From NCBI GenBank assembly GCA_000768855.1, contig JRAN01000012.1, positions 205 through 37,514 on the forward strand: 37,310 bases of DNA, given 5' to 3'. Below are positions 7,330 through 17,076 of this stretch, one piece after another; the first letter of the stretch is position 1; each line of letters opens with the position of its first letter. This DNA is from Porphyromonadaceae bacterium COT-184 OH4590. GTDB lineage: Bacteria; Bacteroidota; Bacteroidia; Bacteroidales; Paludibacteraceae. A model generated the notes under the pieces. The model was not told the DNA's origin, did no database searches, and saw only the letters and a program-made list of their open reading frames with translations. The translations under genes were made by a program, and so were the position numbers.

Positions 7330-10300
7330 CTATTCTCCTCCAATAATAATTTTGAATGTTTTTTTCCTTTTGGAGGCTTTTATATCAACCATATATACTC
7401 CGGCAGCGAGTTGCACAGGTATTTTGCTAATGCCCTGCTGTACTCTGCTTGTAGCTATCTTAGCCCCCGCTATGTCGAACAATGTCATTGAGCCAGCCGA
7501 CGAAGTCATATTATTTACTACCAGCATATTATCACCCTCTAAATAAACATCCAAAAGGTCTATTGACGGATTGCTCTCTATATCTGTTGTTGTGTTGTTG
7601 GCATCGACAAACATAAATCTTTTTTCTATGTCTCCTTTTGCCTCAGAGGTAAAGTGATATATAGTAGTATCTGTCTTGACAGGCGTGTAGATATTAGTTT
7701 TTAAATCCAACAGACGCAAGTCTGCGTAATTGTCCAAATCGGATTTTACGATAGTAAGTGTATATATGGTATCGTTATTCGAACGGAAGCTAAATGGCTT
7801 ATAAACAATAGAATTACTGCTACTCACTTGGAAATCTCCATCTTGAGTTTCGGTAAATATTATTCCCGAAGAGGCTCTTGATGACAGTTTGTAACCATCA
7901 TATCCGTTATCGAAACCGTCTGTAGCATCGGGAGTCTCTATCAACCACATTACGTCGGTAGTTCTTTTGCTGCTTAGCAGTACTTTCAAATACCCAGTAA
8001 CTCCTGTATTTGCAGGTGCCTTTTGTGGTTGTGTGTTGTTTGATACTCCTACTGAACTATAATTTAGCGTTACAGTAGCATCGGCACCGTTAGGTGTCAT
8101 CTCCGACTCTTTGAATTTAAGCAAAAATCCCTGCATAGAAGGTATTCTGTTGTCCCATACTATGGAAGCCACATTTTTGGGAACACAAAAGTAACTACCC
8201 GGAGCGAAAGTTTCTGTTTGTGAAACCGCACCGCTGTTGTTGTCTCCCCAGTTTTTAATACTTCCTGTGTTGTAGAAATATACACTTTGTTCTACTCCCT
8301 GCGGGAAATTGATTTGATTTATATTGATAGCCGCTGTGTATGAGTTTCCAAAAATATTTTGCCCCAATCCCCAATGTTTAAGTTTGACATCGGTACCGGT
8401 ATAAGTTGTGATGGCAGGAGCTTTGCGTGTTAAGATTAATCGTTTGTCGTTCAAATACAACTTGCCTCTTATATTGTATGTGCGAGGGTCATTAGCGGTT
8501 ATTTCATAACCTTTAAAAGCAGTCATTTTTTGATTGTTTTTAACAGTTTTCCATTTGTTGAAGAACCTTTCGTTCTTTTCCCCATTATATGCTTCATCAT
8601 ACTCCCTAACAAAGGCTCCGTAGAAAACTGATTCCGCCACGACTTCCTCTACCGGAATACCAAAATATTGCCACCTGTAAGTTGATGCAAAATTTTGCCC
8701 GGATGTAGGGCTGCCCGGTATGTTGTCTGTCCAAGTTTCGGCAGTAGCAGATTTATACGCTTGGGAGTACATCTGTACAGTGGCATAAACAGGTTTGCTT
8801 GCAGGTTGTCCCTTAATGATTAGAGTACCGTTCGGCTGTCCGTTTTGTGCCTGTATTTTTATTTTGTTTGCTTTATCTATAGTTTCGCTTCCCGATATTG
8901 TATCTACCACAACCAAAGATTTACCTGCCGGTATTACGGTAGCAAAAGATGTTTCGTTTATCAACTTACCAATAGTTCTATTGTTGTCGAGCACAAGGTC
9001 TTTCTCTGCTATTCTTCCATTGTTTGCAACTGTAGAAAATATTATATCTTCGTTTGTGGAAGGTATTCTGTTTTTCGACCAGTTGGATATTGTATTCCAG
9101 TCGGACGTACTAGCTCCTATCCAATAGCAACAAGGTTTTATTTTAATTCTAAAATCCCATTTACAAGCAGAGGCTCCAAACGGAACAGCATGATAAAGGG
9201 TTTCTCCTATGTTTGAGTATGATGTTGGGAAATTTGTTGCGGCAGTGTATTCGGTTGCTCCACTTGCCGGTTTTACTATCTGAACATTATCTTGAGTCTC
9301 TATCACTATCTGACTATAAAACCTGGTGCCCGGAGGGAATATTTTAGAAATCGCTTTAAATACATCTACACCGGGGTCTTCGCAATAAACAAATGGTTTG
9401 GATAGCGATGTCCCTTCGGGCATATCGGCACAATTGTTGTTTACAAAATCTTGGGCGTCAATATCAATAGCCAGTGGGCTGTATATCGGCTCATCTTGAC
9501 ACTCGCCGTCCTGATAACCTCTTATAAACCTTAAATCGCTAAAACTTCTACCCGAAAGTTCGCCTTTACCGCTTATTTTACCTTCCAAAAGTATCTTTGG
9601 ACGACACTCTTCGTACACCAACAAAAAGCAGTTGGTAGTAGCTTTTAATTTAAACTTCAACTTAGCCAAATTAGAGGTTTGCGATACAGGAAGAGTTCCA
9701 ATATTCCATCTGAGAAGCTTTGCTCCGCTTACATCTATCTCTTGAGGCTGTTGTCCAGTGGTAATCTCCGACGAGTAGGTAGCAGAGTAGCTTACCAACT
9801 CTGCCGTATATGGTACGGGAATATCAATAGACACATCTAATATACGCTCCTGGCTTGGATTAGCCAATGTCAACTCGTACTCAACCTCTCCACTCGGCAA
9901 TACCTGCCCACCAGTATATGGATTACCTCCGGTAGTGGTTATTTCTACATGCCCCTCAACATCAGGAACATATGCGTCTACTGCCATAGCTATACAAGGG
10001 ATAATATAAGTATCCTGCCTACTTCCATATTTAAATTTAGTAGAAGTTTGATTGTTTGCAATCAACGAATTGTTCACATTATTGATATTAAACATAGTTA
10101 TATCAATACCTGTGTTATTCAATAAGTTCGGATTACGTGGATTTGTAGCCGGTATAGAGCCATTAAAGAAATTATTAGTAGAGTTGTTTGTATGTTTTAA
10201 TTTTATCCAATTATTGCTGGTTCCTTGTTTTAAAATTTCAAAATAATCTCCGGGAATATTCCTGTCGCCCTCTCCGGCTATAAGTCCTAATTTAAGATTT

Positions 10301-11085
10301 ACTGCTCCACTCTGAGCGGTACGAAATCCGGATATAGGCAATTCATAATCAATATTTACTACTCCGGGATTAGGAGACATTATGTAAGCATGTCCATCAA
10401 AAACAGTTATATCTCGCCACTTCATTTTGGAGTTTTCGTATATTACTATCATACCCCAACCGCCAAAAAAACCTGTACCGCCTCCATTACCTTCTCTCAG
10501 TGCAATATCTGCTACAGTATATTCTCCAGCACCATGTGTTCTTACATAGTCTGTAACCTCGGCATAAGCAGAATACATATTACCATGGGCATTGGTTGGG
10601 AAATATATATGATTGTCCTGTGCTTCTACATTGAGATAGTCACCGTTAGCATGTTTAAGTCGAACTTTCCTTTTGTCGAGAGTTATATCCTCTCCGTTTT
10701 TTCTAACAGTAAAATACATAGGACTTGCTTCATTGTTGTGAGCTCTGCCTGTCCAATAAAGCCCGGCATACACAACCCTCGAACATTTTGGCTTGGCTCC
10801 CTGCTCGTTTGAAAACTGCAATGTCGCAGACGAAGAGTTCAATGTAGTTTCATCGTTATCTATGTCAACATACTTCATATTTCCGTTGTTACTAGCATTA
10901 TTGCTATAGGCAGCGAGGGTCAGATTTGTATTTCCAATCATCTGAAAATCTCCCTTCAGGTTGTAAATTTTTGTATTCGGGGTATATTGAGAAGTCCGTT
11001 GAGTAAATGATTTGATCAACTGCCCATAGATCGAACCCGACACAAAAAATAGAACAGATAAAAGTAGTGTAAATTTTTTATTCAT
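7330..11085 (-). CDS. Large secreted surface protein with T9SS C-terminal sorting domain
   Basis: This 1251-residue protein has a signal peptide (about residues 1-21, ending SIYGQ). The N-terminal part contains YAGLYWTGR and other features of flavobacterial/Bacteroidales DUF11-type surface proteins. A DUF11-like beta-sandwich lies near residues 375-490 (EVEYELTLANPS ... LLRWNIGTLP), then a cysteine-bearing segment. An adhesin-like region starts WIGASTSDWNTISNW at about 655. The last 80-90 residues look like a type A T9SS sorting domain (MTLFDIAGAKI, LAAGVYMVDIK, then a basic end). Export by the Por/T9SS machinery to the surface is inferred; the ligand is unknown. It is a single gene with its own promoter and terminator. 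Confidence 0.85.
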   Translation of the reverse strand: MNKKFTLLLSVLFFVSGSIYGQLIKSFTQRTSQYTPNTKIYNLKGDFQMIGNTNLTLAAYSNNASNNGNMKYVDIDNDETTLNSSSATLQFSNEQGAKPKCSRVVYAGLYWTGRAHNNEASPMYFTVRKNGEDITLDKRKVRLKHANGDYLNVEAQDNHIYFPTNAHGNMYSAYAEVTDYVRTHGAGEYTVADIALREGNGGGTGFFGGWGMIVIYENSKMKWRDITVFDGHAYIMSPNPGVVNIDYELPISGFRTAQSGAVNLKLGLIAGEGDRNIPGDYFEILKQGTSNNWIKLKHTNNSTNNFFNGSIPATNPRNPNLLNNTGIDITMFNINNVNNSLIANNQTSTKFKYGSRQDTYIIPCIAMAVDAYVPDVEGHVEITTTGGNPYTGGQVLPSGEVEYELTLANPSQERILDVSIDIPVPYTAELVSYSATYSSEITTGQQPQEIDVSGAKLLRWNIGTLPVSQTSNLAKLKFKLKATTNCFLLVYEECRPKILLEGKISGKGELSGRSFSDLRFIRGYQDGECQDEPIYSPLAIDIDAQDFVNNNCADMPEGTSLSKPFVYCEDPGVDVFKAISKIFPPGTRFYSQIVIETQDNVQIVKPASGATEYTAATNFPTSYSNIGETLYHAVPFGASACKWDFRIKIKPCCYWIGASTSDWNTISNWSKNRIPSTNEDIIFSTVANNGRIAEKDLVLDNNRTIGKLINETSFATVIPAGKSLVVVDTISGSETIDKANKIKIQAQNGQPNGTLIIKGQPASKPVYATVQMYSQAYKSATAETWTDNIPGSPTSGQNFASTYRWQYFGIPVEEVVAESVFYGAFVREYDEAYNGEKNERFFNKWKTVKNNQKMTAFKGYEITANDPRTYNIRGKLYLNDKRLILTRKAPAITTYTGTDVKLKHWGLGQNIFGNSYTAAININQINFPQGVEQSVYFYNTGSIKNWGDNNSGAVSQTETFAPGSYFCVPKNVASIVWDNRIPSMQGFLLKFKESEMTPNGADATVTLNYSSVGVSNNTQPQKAPANTGVTGYLKVLLSSKRTTDVMWLIETPDATDGFDNGYDGYKLSSRASSGIIFTETQDGDFQVSSSNSIVYKPFSFRSNNDTIYTLTIVKSDLDNYADLRLLDLKTNIYTPVKTDTTIYHFTSEAKGDIEKRFMFVDANNTTTDIESNPSIDLLDVYLEGDNMLVVNNMTSSAGSMTLFDIAGAKIATSRVQQGISKIPVQLAAGVYMVDIKASKRKKTFKIIIGGE

Positions 11086-11197
11086 ACGCCTAATAAATTA
11101 AATTAATAAAAAGGTTAGATACTCATATACAGTATGTAAGCCAATATTTTAGAGTTCTTTGACAAACTAAAATCTACATATATTATTGATTGATTGG

Positions 11198-11228
11198 CAA
11201 AGTTAAATAATATTTTTTCATTGACAAA
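11198..11228 (-). promoter_or_regulatory. Bacteroidota-type promoter of the T9SS surface protein gene
   Basis: On the minus strand, TTTG (CAAA at 11225-11228) is followed after 19 bases by TAACTTTG (CAAAGTTA at 11198-11205). This is an exact fit to the TTTG-N19-TAnnTTTG pattern. It implies a leader of roughly 100 bases before the ATG at 11085. Confidence 0.7.
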
Positions 11229-11296
11229 ACAATATTTAACTTTTGTTTGTTTTTCCCTAATTAAGCTGTAATAGTTAAATAAAATTGAATAACTTA

Positions 11297-11327
11297 TTTG
11301 TTTGTTGCTAAAAAATATATAATTTTG
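11297..11327 (+). promoter_or_regulatory. Bacteroidota-type promoter of the YjgN/M48 gene pair
   Basis: TTTG (11297-11300), a 19-base spacer and TAATTTTG (11320-11327) match the consensus in both boxes and spacing. The elements lie about 50 bases upstream of the ATG at 11380. Confidence 0.7.
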
Positions 11328-11379
11328 CAACGAAATTTTTCGAAAATTCATTTATCTTAATATTCAAAAATTATTATTT

Positions 11380-12339
11380 ATGGAACTAATTAATGACACA
11401 AACAGAAGGTATCAGATTAATTTTCATGGTACAGGTAGTGAGTATTTCGGCATATTTATAGTAAATGCTCTACTAACATTTATCACCCTTGGCTTCTACT
11501 ATCCTTGGGCAAGAGCAAAACAGTTGAAATATATCTATGGAGTTACGGCTGTTGATGACAATCGATTTTCGTTTCACGGCAGTGGCAAAGATATGTTTTT
11601 CGGGTTGCTAAAACTCTATCTTTTTATTGCAATATTTTTGCTTATATATTTTGTCTCACGATTTTTAATAGGCTCTGTGGTGTTGGGTGTAATTCTGATG
11701 TATGTCGGTTTTATTGCTATTATTCCATTCGTTATTCACGGTACATTACGCTATCGTTTGTCGATGACTACACTCAAAGGTATTCGCTTTGGTTATCGTG
11801 GCGATAGAACTCGTTTGGTTGTCGATTTTATCAAATGCTTCTTGCTTACAATCGTTACCTTGGGCATATACGGCTCTTGGATGGATATAAAGCTTCGTAC
11901 ATATATCATAAAACATATTCGTTACGGTGATGTCGAAGGAGATTATGAAGGCGATGGTATGGAGTTTCTACTCTTAAATATCAAAGGGTGGTTGCTTACA
12001 CTTATAACCTTGGGTGTATATGCTTTCTGGTGGCAAAAAGACATCTATGCGTATTACATCGACAATACAAGTTTTCATAAAAACGAGCAGAATTTAAAGA
12101 TGAAAATTTCAATCACCGGATTGGGACTACTGAAACTTCAGTTGGTGAATTTGTTGATAATCATTTTTACTCTCGGAATAGGCTATGCTTGGGTCGAAAT
12201 CAGAACTATGCGTTATATGACACAAAATATATTCCTCGAAGGCGACATAGACCTCGATACTGTATCGCAAACAGAAGAAGACTACAGCGATGCCACAGGA
12301 CATAGTGCTTTCGACCTATTGGATATGGATTTGTTCTAA
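11380..12339 (+). CDS. YjgN family (DUF898) integral membrane protein
   Basis: This 319-residue protein has repeated hydrophobic segments with the family hallmark: a helix ending in ITLGFYYPWARAK, echoed by VTLGIYGSWMDIK, ITLGVYAFWWQKD and FTLGIGYAWVEIR. The family has no established biochemical function. Short soluble stretches carry FHGTGSEYF and FHGSGKDMF motifs. A good promoter lies just upstream, and the M48 protease gene starts 3 bases after the stop. The two are surely co-transcribed and may act together in the envelope (inference). Confidence 0.9.
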   Translation: MELINDTNRRYQINFHGTGSEYFGIFIVNALLTFITLGFYYPWARAKQLKYIYGVTAVDDNRFSFHGSGKDMFFGLLKLYLFIAIFLLIYFVSRFLIGSVVLGVILMYVGFIAIIPFVIHGTLRYRLSMTTLKGIRFGYRGDRTRLVVDFIKCFLLTIVTLGIYGSWMDIKLRTYIIKHIRYGDVEGDYEGDGMEFLLLNIKGWLLTLITLGVYAFWWQKDIYAYYIDNTSFHKNEQNLKMKISITGLGLLKLQLVNLLIIIFTLGIGYAWVEIRTMRYMTQNIFLEGDIDLDTVSQTEEDYSDATGHSAFDLLDMDLF

Positions 12340-12342
12340 AAA

Positions 12343-13419
12343 ATGTACTGTACTAAAGCTAAGTTTTTCGATGGGGTGTCATCTGCAGGACACATAGTCG
12401 ATTTGCAGGTAGATGACCGTACAGACGAGTTTCACTTTCAGACGGCAGGCGGTGAGTCTATCGTCTGGGAGTTGAATTCTATTTATTACGAAAAGTACGG
12501 CAACTATTTGGAGATTAAGCACAAAAGCGACAAAATAGCCTTTGTACAAGTAGATGATGATATTTTTATAAATAATTTTATAACGCATTTAAAGAGAAAA
12601 AATAGAGTAGGTGTATACGACAGACTACTGCTGTTGGGTATAAAAAAACATTTGATAATAGGTATTTCTATTTTTGCACTCATCGTTGGTGGTTATCTGT
12701 TACTTATCCCTGTGCTTGCGGAGAAAGCGGTGGGGCTTATCCCTGTGAGTTTCGACCACTATTTGGGCGATAGTTTTATGGGCGATTTTATTGACGAAGA
12801 GACTATAGATAGTATCAGAACAGAGGTATTGAACCAGTTTGCCGACAGGCTCAAATTTGACAGTAATATACAGTTGAATTTTATATTAGCCAACTCCGAA
12901 GAGGTCAATGCCTTTGCCTTACCCAACGGCACTATAGTGTTATATACCGGATTGCTCGACAAAATTGGAGGTTACGAAGAGTTAGCCGGACTAATAGGGC
13001 ACGAAGTAACACACGTACAGGAGCGTCATTCGTTGAAAATGCTGTGTAGAAATCTTAGTGGATATATATTTCTGTCTGTTCTTATCAGTGATGTTAATGG
13101 TATTATGTCTGTAATCGCCGATAATGCACACAATCTCAACTCTCTGTCGTATTCTCGCAAACACGAAAAAGAAGCCGACCTCGGAGGAATTAATATGTTG
13201 ATTAAAAACAATATATCCCCCCAAGGTATGATTAAGCTTTTTGAACGATTGAAAGATGAAAAGTACCTTGCCCCTCTCGAAATAATTAGTACACACCCTA
13301 TTACAGAGGAGCGGATAAAGTATATAGATGAATATATTCGAAACACCGAGTATAAGGTCGAAAAAGATAGTGTGCTGTCTGCTTTATTCGACAAGTTGAA
13401 GAGTGGCAGAAATTCTTAG
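12343..13419 (+). CDS. Membrane-anchored M48 family zinc metalloprotease
   Basis: This 358-residue protein has a soluble N-terminal region of about 90 residues, a transmembrane helix at about 102-124, and an M48 protease domain. The zinc site is HEVTH at residues 220-224, with the third ligand E277 in EKEAD. LPNGTIVLYTG before the HExxH and the THP in ISTHPITEERI are typical of the BepA/YfgC-like M48 group. Such proteases do quality control of envelope proteins. The partner is the YjgN protein encoded 3 bases upstream. Confidence 0.92.
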   Translation: MYCTKAKFFDGVSSAGHIVDLQVDDRTDEFHFQTAGGESIVWELNSIYYEKYGNYLEIKHKSDKIAFVQVDDDIFINNFITHLKRKNRVGVYDRLLLLGIKKHLIIGISIFALIVGGYLLLIPVLAEKAVGLIPVSFDHYLGDSFMGDFIDEETIDSIRTEVLNQFADRLKFDSNIQLNFILANSEEVNAFALPNGTIVLYTGLLDKIGGYEELAGLIGHEVTHVQERHSLKMLCRNLSGYIFLSVLISDVNGIMSVIADNAHNLNSLSYSRKHEKEADLGGINMLIKNNISPQGMIKLFERLKDEKYLAPLEIISTHPITEERIKYIDEYIRNTEYKVEKDSVLSALFDKLKSGRNS

Positions 13420-13474
13420 TGATTTTACTGTTACTTACAAGTGTTGTAATAGCAATACATTTAGTACTCCCCCT

Positions 13475-13505
13475 CACTCGTTGAGTGTGATATGTTTTTT
13501 TTTTT
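13475..13505 (+). terminator. Weak terminator candidate after the M48 protease gene
   Basis: A 5-base stem (CACTC 13475-13479, GAGTG 13483-13487) with a 3-base loop is followed, after 7 bases, by a long T run (13495-13505). The stem is short and set back from the T tract, so confidence is low. Confidence 0.35.
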
Positions 13506-13559
13506 AAATAAACCTGTATTTTTGAAGTCCAAAACAATTTTCTGCGAATCTACCAACAG

Positions 13560-14468
13560 ATGAATACCCTTTTTGTGATACTTGGTCCCACAGGAGTAGG
13601 CAAAACCTATTTGAGCATAGACATAGCCAAATGGCTTGGTACCTCTATAGTATCGTGCGATTCTCGACAGATTTATAAAGAGTTGAAAATAGGGGTAGCC
13701 TCTCCTTCAAACGAGCAACTGAGCGAGGTTAAGCACTATTTTATTGCGACCCGTTCCGTCGAAGAGCATTACAGTGCAGGGCAATACGAACTCGATGCTA
13801 TACCCGTGATAGAGCAGGAGATAGCCCAAAATGGTAGTGTGGTGATGGTAGGCGGTTCGATGCTTTATATAGATGCTGTATGCCGTGGTATAGATAATAT
13901 ACCACATATCGACGAGGAGCTTCGCCTCAATGTCCGTCGTATATACGACGAAAAAGGTATAGATGAGGTGCGTAGATTACTCCGACTACTCGACCCCAAG
14001 CACTATGCCGAAGTTGATTTGAAAAATGTAAAACGTATGCTACACGCTCTCGAAGTATGCTACCAGACGGGGCGACCGTTTTCGGAGTTGCGTACCAATA
14101 ATGTCAAAAAACGCAACTTCGAGATTGTTAAGATAGGTCTTAATCTGGAACGTGATACTCTTTACAACAATATCAATCGACGTGTTATAATGATGATAGA
14201 GCAAGGTCTCGAACAGGAGGCTCGGTCGGTATCAGACAAATGTCATCTGAATGCACTGAACACCGTTGGTTATAAAGAGATGTTTGCTTACTTCGATGGA
14301 GAGTATAGTTTGGATAGGGCAGTAGAGCTAATACAAAGGAACACCAGACATTATGCCAAAAAGCAACTCTCGTGGTTCAACCGCTATGAGTCAACGCATT
14401 GGTTTTCTCCTAACGACAGAGAAAAAGTGTTGGGGTTTGTAGCTAAGAGAATAAAGCCTAAACTTTAA
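13560..14468 (+). CDS. miaA: tRNA dimethylallyltransferase
   Basis: MiaA adds a dimethylallyl group to A37 of tRNAs that read codons starting with U. The 302-residue product has the P-loop GPTGVGKT at residues 9-16, the SCDSRQIYKEL segment that binds substrate, and the EEHYSAGQYE region. The LNTVGYKEMF motif lies near the end, with the family's C-terminal KKQLSWF. The stop codon overlaps that of the convergent TPR gene by 4 bases. Confidence 0.96.
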   Translation: MNTLFVILGPTGVGKTYLSIDIAKWLGTSIVSCDSRQIYKELKIGVASPSNEQLSEVKHYFIATRSVEEHYSAGQYELDAIPVIEQEIAQNGSVVMVGGSMLYIDAVCRGIDNIPHIDEELRLNVRRIYDEKGIDEVRRLLRLLDPKHYAEVDLKNVKRMLHALEVCYQTGRPFSELRTNNVKKRNFEIVKIGLNLERDTLYNNINRRVIMMIEQGLEQEARSVSDKCHLNALNTVGYKEMFAYFDGEYSLDRAVELIQRNTRHYAKKQLSWFNRYESTHWFSPNDREKVLGFVAKRIKPKL

Positions 14469-16483
14469 TTTGTAACCTTTTTGATTAGATTGTAAGCATC
14501 GTATATGCCGAGTTCGCCTGCTTTGCTGAGGTCGGCAATACCTCTGTCTGTATCTCCGATATAGATATATGTCAAACCGCGATTAAAGTAAGCCTCCGCA
14601 AAATTGGTATTTATGCGTATGGCATTGGTATAGTACGCAATAGCGGCATTGTAATCTTTTAGTTGTATCAGTATGTTGGCTCTGTTGTAATGTGCGAAAA
14701 CAAATTCGGCACTTAACTCTATTGCCTTGTCGTAATCGCGAAGTACCATCTCGTAATCGACAGAAAGCATCTTGTCGATAACAAGAGATGTTGCTTTATT
14801 TTTGTCCTCTTCGGTTTTGATATTGGCTACCGATACTTCGAGCTGTTTTTTGCGTAGTTCGGCACGACAGAAGTAAGCCAAAGCATCGTTTTTTAGTTGT
14901 ATTGCCGAAGAAAAATCTTTTATTGCATTGTCGAAATCCTGTACTAAAGAGTAATGTATGGCTCTTACAAAATAGCTGTAAAAATCATTTGGGTCTCTGG
15001 CAATTTTTCCTGAAACAACATCAATATTTCTAAACAGATAATTGATAAGAGCATCAGTAAGAGGTACTTCTATATTTACCATATATAGAGTAAGCTCATT
15101 TTTTAGTTCTCGATTTAGGTTGTTGAGTGGGGCGAAAAAGTAGTTATTCGATGCCACATCTTTATCTTTTTTGTATGGCGAAAGCACAAAGTCGCCCTGT
15201 GGCTTAGCCTCCACAAAACGATTTTGAATAGCTCCCCGTATGGTATTGTCTTTGAACATGTTTTCGGTACTCTCTTCTGTCTCCGACATTTCAAACAGCT
15301 TTGCCCAATCGCTTATTTTAGATTGATTTTGAGCTGTCTTAGCATTGGTGTCTATCTCATCTTCTGTTTTATTCGACTGGTTGTTACCGCGTTTCTTATT
15401 TGCCTCTTCGATACGTATAATTGCTTGCATATCGCGATAAGCACCATTTTTGTTTTGCAGCACATTGTAAGAGTTAGCTCTTGCGTAATATGCAGGGGCA
15501 AAGTTTGGATAATGTTCGATAACCTTCGACATATCGCTTATAGTAGAGGTGTGATTGCCTAATTTTTGGTTTATTAAAGCACGTTGATAAACAGCCTCAT
15601 ACATATCGGGCTTGTTTTTTATGAGCTTGTTTAAATCTTTGATAGCCTGATTGTAGTCGCCTACCTCTATCGCTATCAAGGAGCGGTTGAATAGTGCTGC
15701 TTCGTTATTTGGCGATAGCTCTATAGCCTTGTTGTAGTCGGCAATAGCTCCGGAGTAGTTCTGTTTTTTGTGCAGAAGATTACCTCTATTTATATAATGT
15801 GTGAAGTTGTCCGATTTGAGCTCTATAGCCTTGTTGTAATCGGCAATAGCAGAATCGTTGTGTTGCTGCATCATATTTATCATTGCTCTACCGCCCCACG
15901 CATTAAACATATCGGGGTTGCTTTTGGTAAGCGAATCCATTGTGTTGTATGCTGCTATGGTGTCGCCAAGCAAAAGTTGTATGCGGCCTTTTTCGAGCAC
16001 AAGTTGGGGCTCTTTGCCTTTTTTGCGAAGAATAAGATTAATATCCTCTATCTCTTCGTTGTATTTCTTTTGCAGATCGTAAGATTCGAGTCTTCCTATA
16101 ATGTAAGTGGTATTTTCGGGGCTAAATTCCAGAGCTTTGGAAAAATCTTGTTCTGCCTCGGCATATCTTTTTAGCCTATTATAGACGAATCCTCTTGCAT
16201 AGTATGCTCGCGGGATAAATTCGTTCTTGCTAATAGCAATGTTCAAATCAACCAATGCTCCGTGATAATCTTCGAGAGATATTTTGGCAAAAGCACGGTA
16301 TAGATATGGTTGCTCCAGATACGGTTTTGCTTTTATAACTTGGTTGAAATACTGTATAGCAAGTACATAGTCGCTGAAATACAAAGCATTGCCTCCTACT
16401 CTCATCAGCTGTTCCGTATTCACCTGTGCCCTGAGTAGAAAGCCGTTAATTATCAATACAAATAATATAAGTGCTTTTTTCAT
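14465..16483 (-). CDS. Exported tetratricopeptide repeat protein
   Basis: This 672-residue protein has an N-terminal signal peptide (MKKALILFVL, ending near LLRAQ). The first half is packed with TPR units, for example AIADYNKAIELKSDN, AIADYNKAIELSPNN and AIKDLNKLIKNKPD. A low-complexity polar linker near residues 360-420 follows, then further TPRs toward the C terminus (AIKDFSSAIQL, VLRDYDKAIEL, AIAYYTNAIRI, GIADLSKAGEL). TPRs bind other proteins; the partner is unknown. The 3' end overlaps miaA by 4 bases on the opposite strand. Confidence 0.9.
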   Translation of the reverse strand: MKKALILFVLIINGFLLRAQVNTEQLMRVGGNALYFSDYVLAIQYFNQVIKAKPYLEQPYLYRAFAKISLEDYHGALVDLNIAISKNEFIPRAYYARGFVYNRLKRYAEAEQDFSKALEFSPENTTYIIGRLESYDLQKKYNEEIEDINLILRKKGKEPQLVLEKGRIQLLLGDTIAAYNTMDSLTKSNPDMFNAWGGRAMINMMQQHNDSAIADYNKAIELKSDNFTHYINRGNLLHKKQNYSGAIADYNKAIELSPNNEAALFNRSLIAIEVGDYNQAIKDLNKLIKNKPDMYEAVYQRALINQKLGNHTSTISDMSKVIEHYPNFAPAYYARANSYNVLQNKNGAYRDMQAIIRIEEANKKRGNNQSNKTEDEIDTNAKTAQNQSKISDWAKLFEMSETEESTENMFKDNTIRGAIQNRFVEAKPQGDFVLSPYKKDKDVASNNYFFAPLNNLNRELKNELTLYMVNIEVPLTDALINYLFRNIDVVSGKIARDPNDFYSYFVRAIHYSLVQDFDNAIKDFSSAIQLKNDALAYFCRAELRKKQLEVSVANIKTEEDKNKATSLVIDKMLSVDYEMVLRDYDKAIELSAEFVFAHYNRANILIQLKDYNAAIAYYTNAIRINTNFAEAYFNRGLTYIYIGDTDRGIADLSKAGELGIYDAYNLIKKVTN

Positions 16484-16635
16484 TAACTTTTTATATTTTG
16501 CAAATTAACAAAAAAATAGCCAAACCAACTAATTAAAAAGCGTTAAAAACAGTTCGCTACATTATAGCCATTGAGCCGATTCGGATATTTTATGTCAATT
16601 ATAGAAAGGGGGCAAGATTGTGTTTGCCGGCTGTT

Positions 16636-17058
16636 TTAATATTTTCTATTGAAAACTTCCGAATATACGAATGCTTTCTGCCAATCGGTTGTGTCTTCCA
16701 ACTGTACATCGAAATGTCGAGTAGTATTCTCTTCAGGTATCTCTATATGATGTATGTGAGTGTTTTTTGCGGTAGCGAAGTTATCGAGCATTGTCGGCTG
16801 ATTATAGACCTTTTGTTTCTTAATAGGTTTAGGTTCAGCCACTGTTTTTGTTTGAGGTCTAAAAACGCTCTGTTGTTCTTTGTTTGTCTCTTCGAATATT
16901 TCGCCAAATATTTCACCCAAAATCTTTTTAGGAGTAGGCTGTGACAGAGTCTTATCTCTATTCTGCTTTTCTTGTTCCTTTTTCTTTTTTTGGATAAAAC
17001 TAACTATAAGCGAACCAATTATGATTATTACATAAATATAATTTTCTAAGTGTTCCAT
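16636..17058 (-). CDS. Small membrane-anchored hypothetical protein
   Basis: This 140-residue protein has one N-terminal transmembrane segment (IYVIIIIGSLIVSFI at about residues 8-22), a highly basic/polar stretch (KKKKEQEKQNRDK), and a proline/lysine-rich soluble region. It ends DWQKAFVYSEVFNRKY. The W-x-KAFVxSEVxNRKY ending resembles that of small membrane proteins I know from many Bacteroidota genomes, so it is likely a real conserved gene. It follows the Big2 lipoprotein gene by 18 bases. Function unknown. Confidence 0.7.
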   Translation of the reverse strand: MEHLENYIYVIIIIGSLIVSFIQKKKKEQEKQNRDKTLSQPTPKKILGEIFGEIFEETNKEQQSVFRPQTKTVAEPKPIKKQKVYNQPTMLDNFATAKNTHIHHIEIPEENTTRHFDVQLEDTTDWQKAFVYSEVFNRKY

Positions 17059-17076
17059 ATATATATTAGTTTTTTA

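Noticed and set aside
11115-11351. 78-residue minus-strand ORF between the T9SS gene and the YjgN gene
   Set aside because: AT-rich composition with low protein character, and it overlaps both divergent promoters.
15224-16174. Long antisense ORFs inside the TPR gene
   Set aside because: They mirror the coding frame of a clear TPR protein and have no family character.
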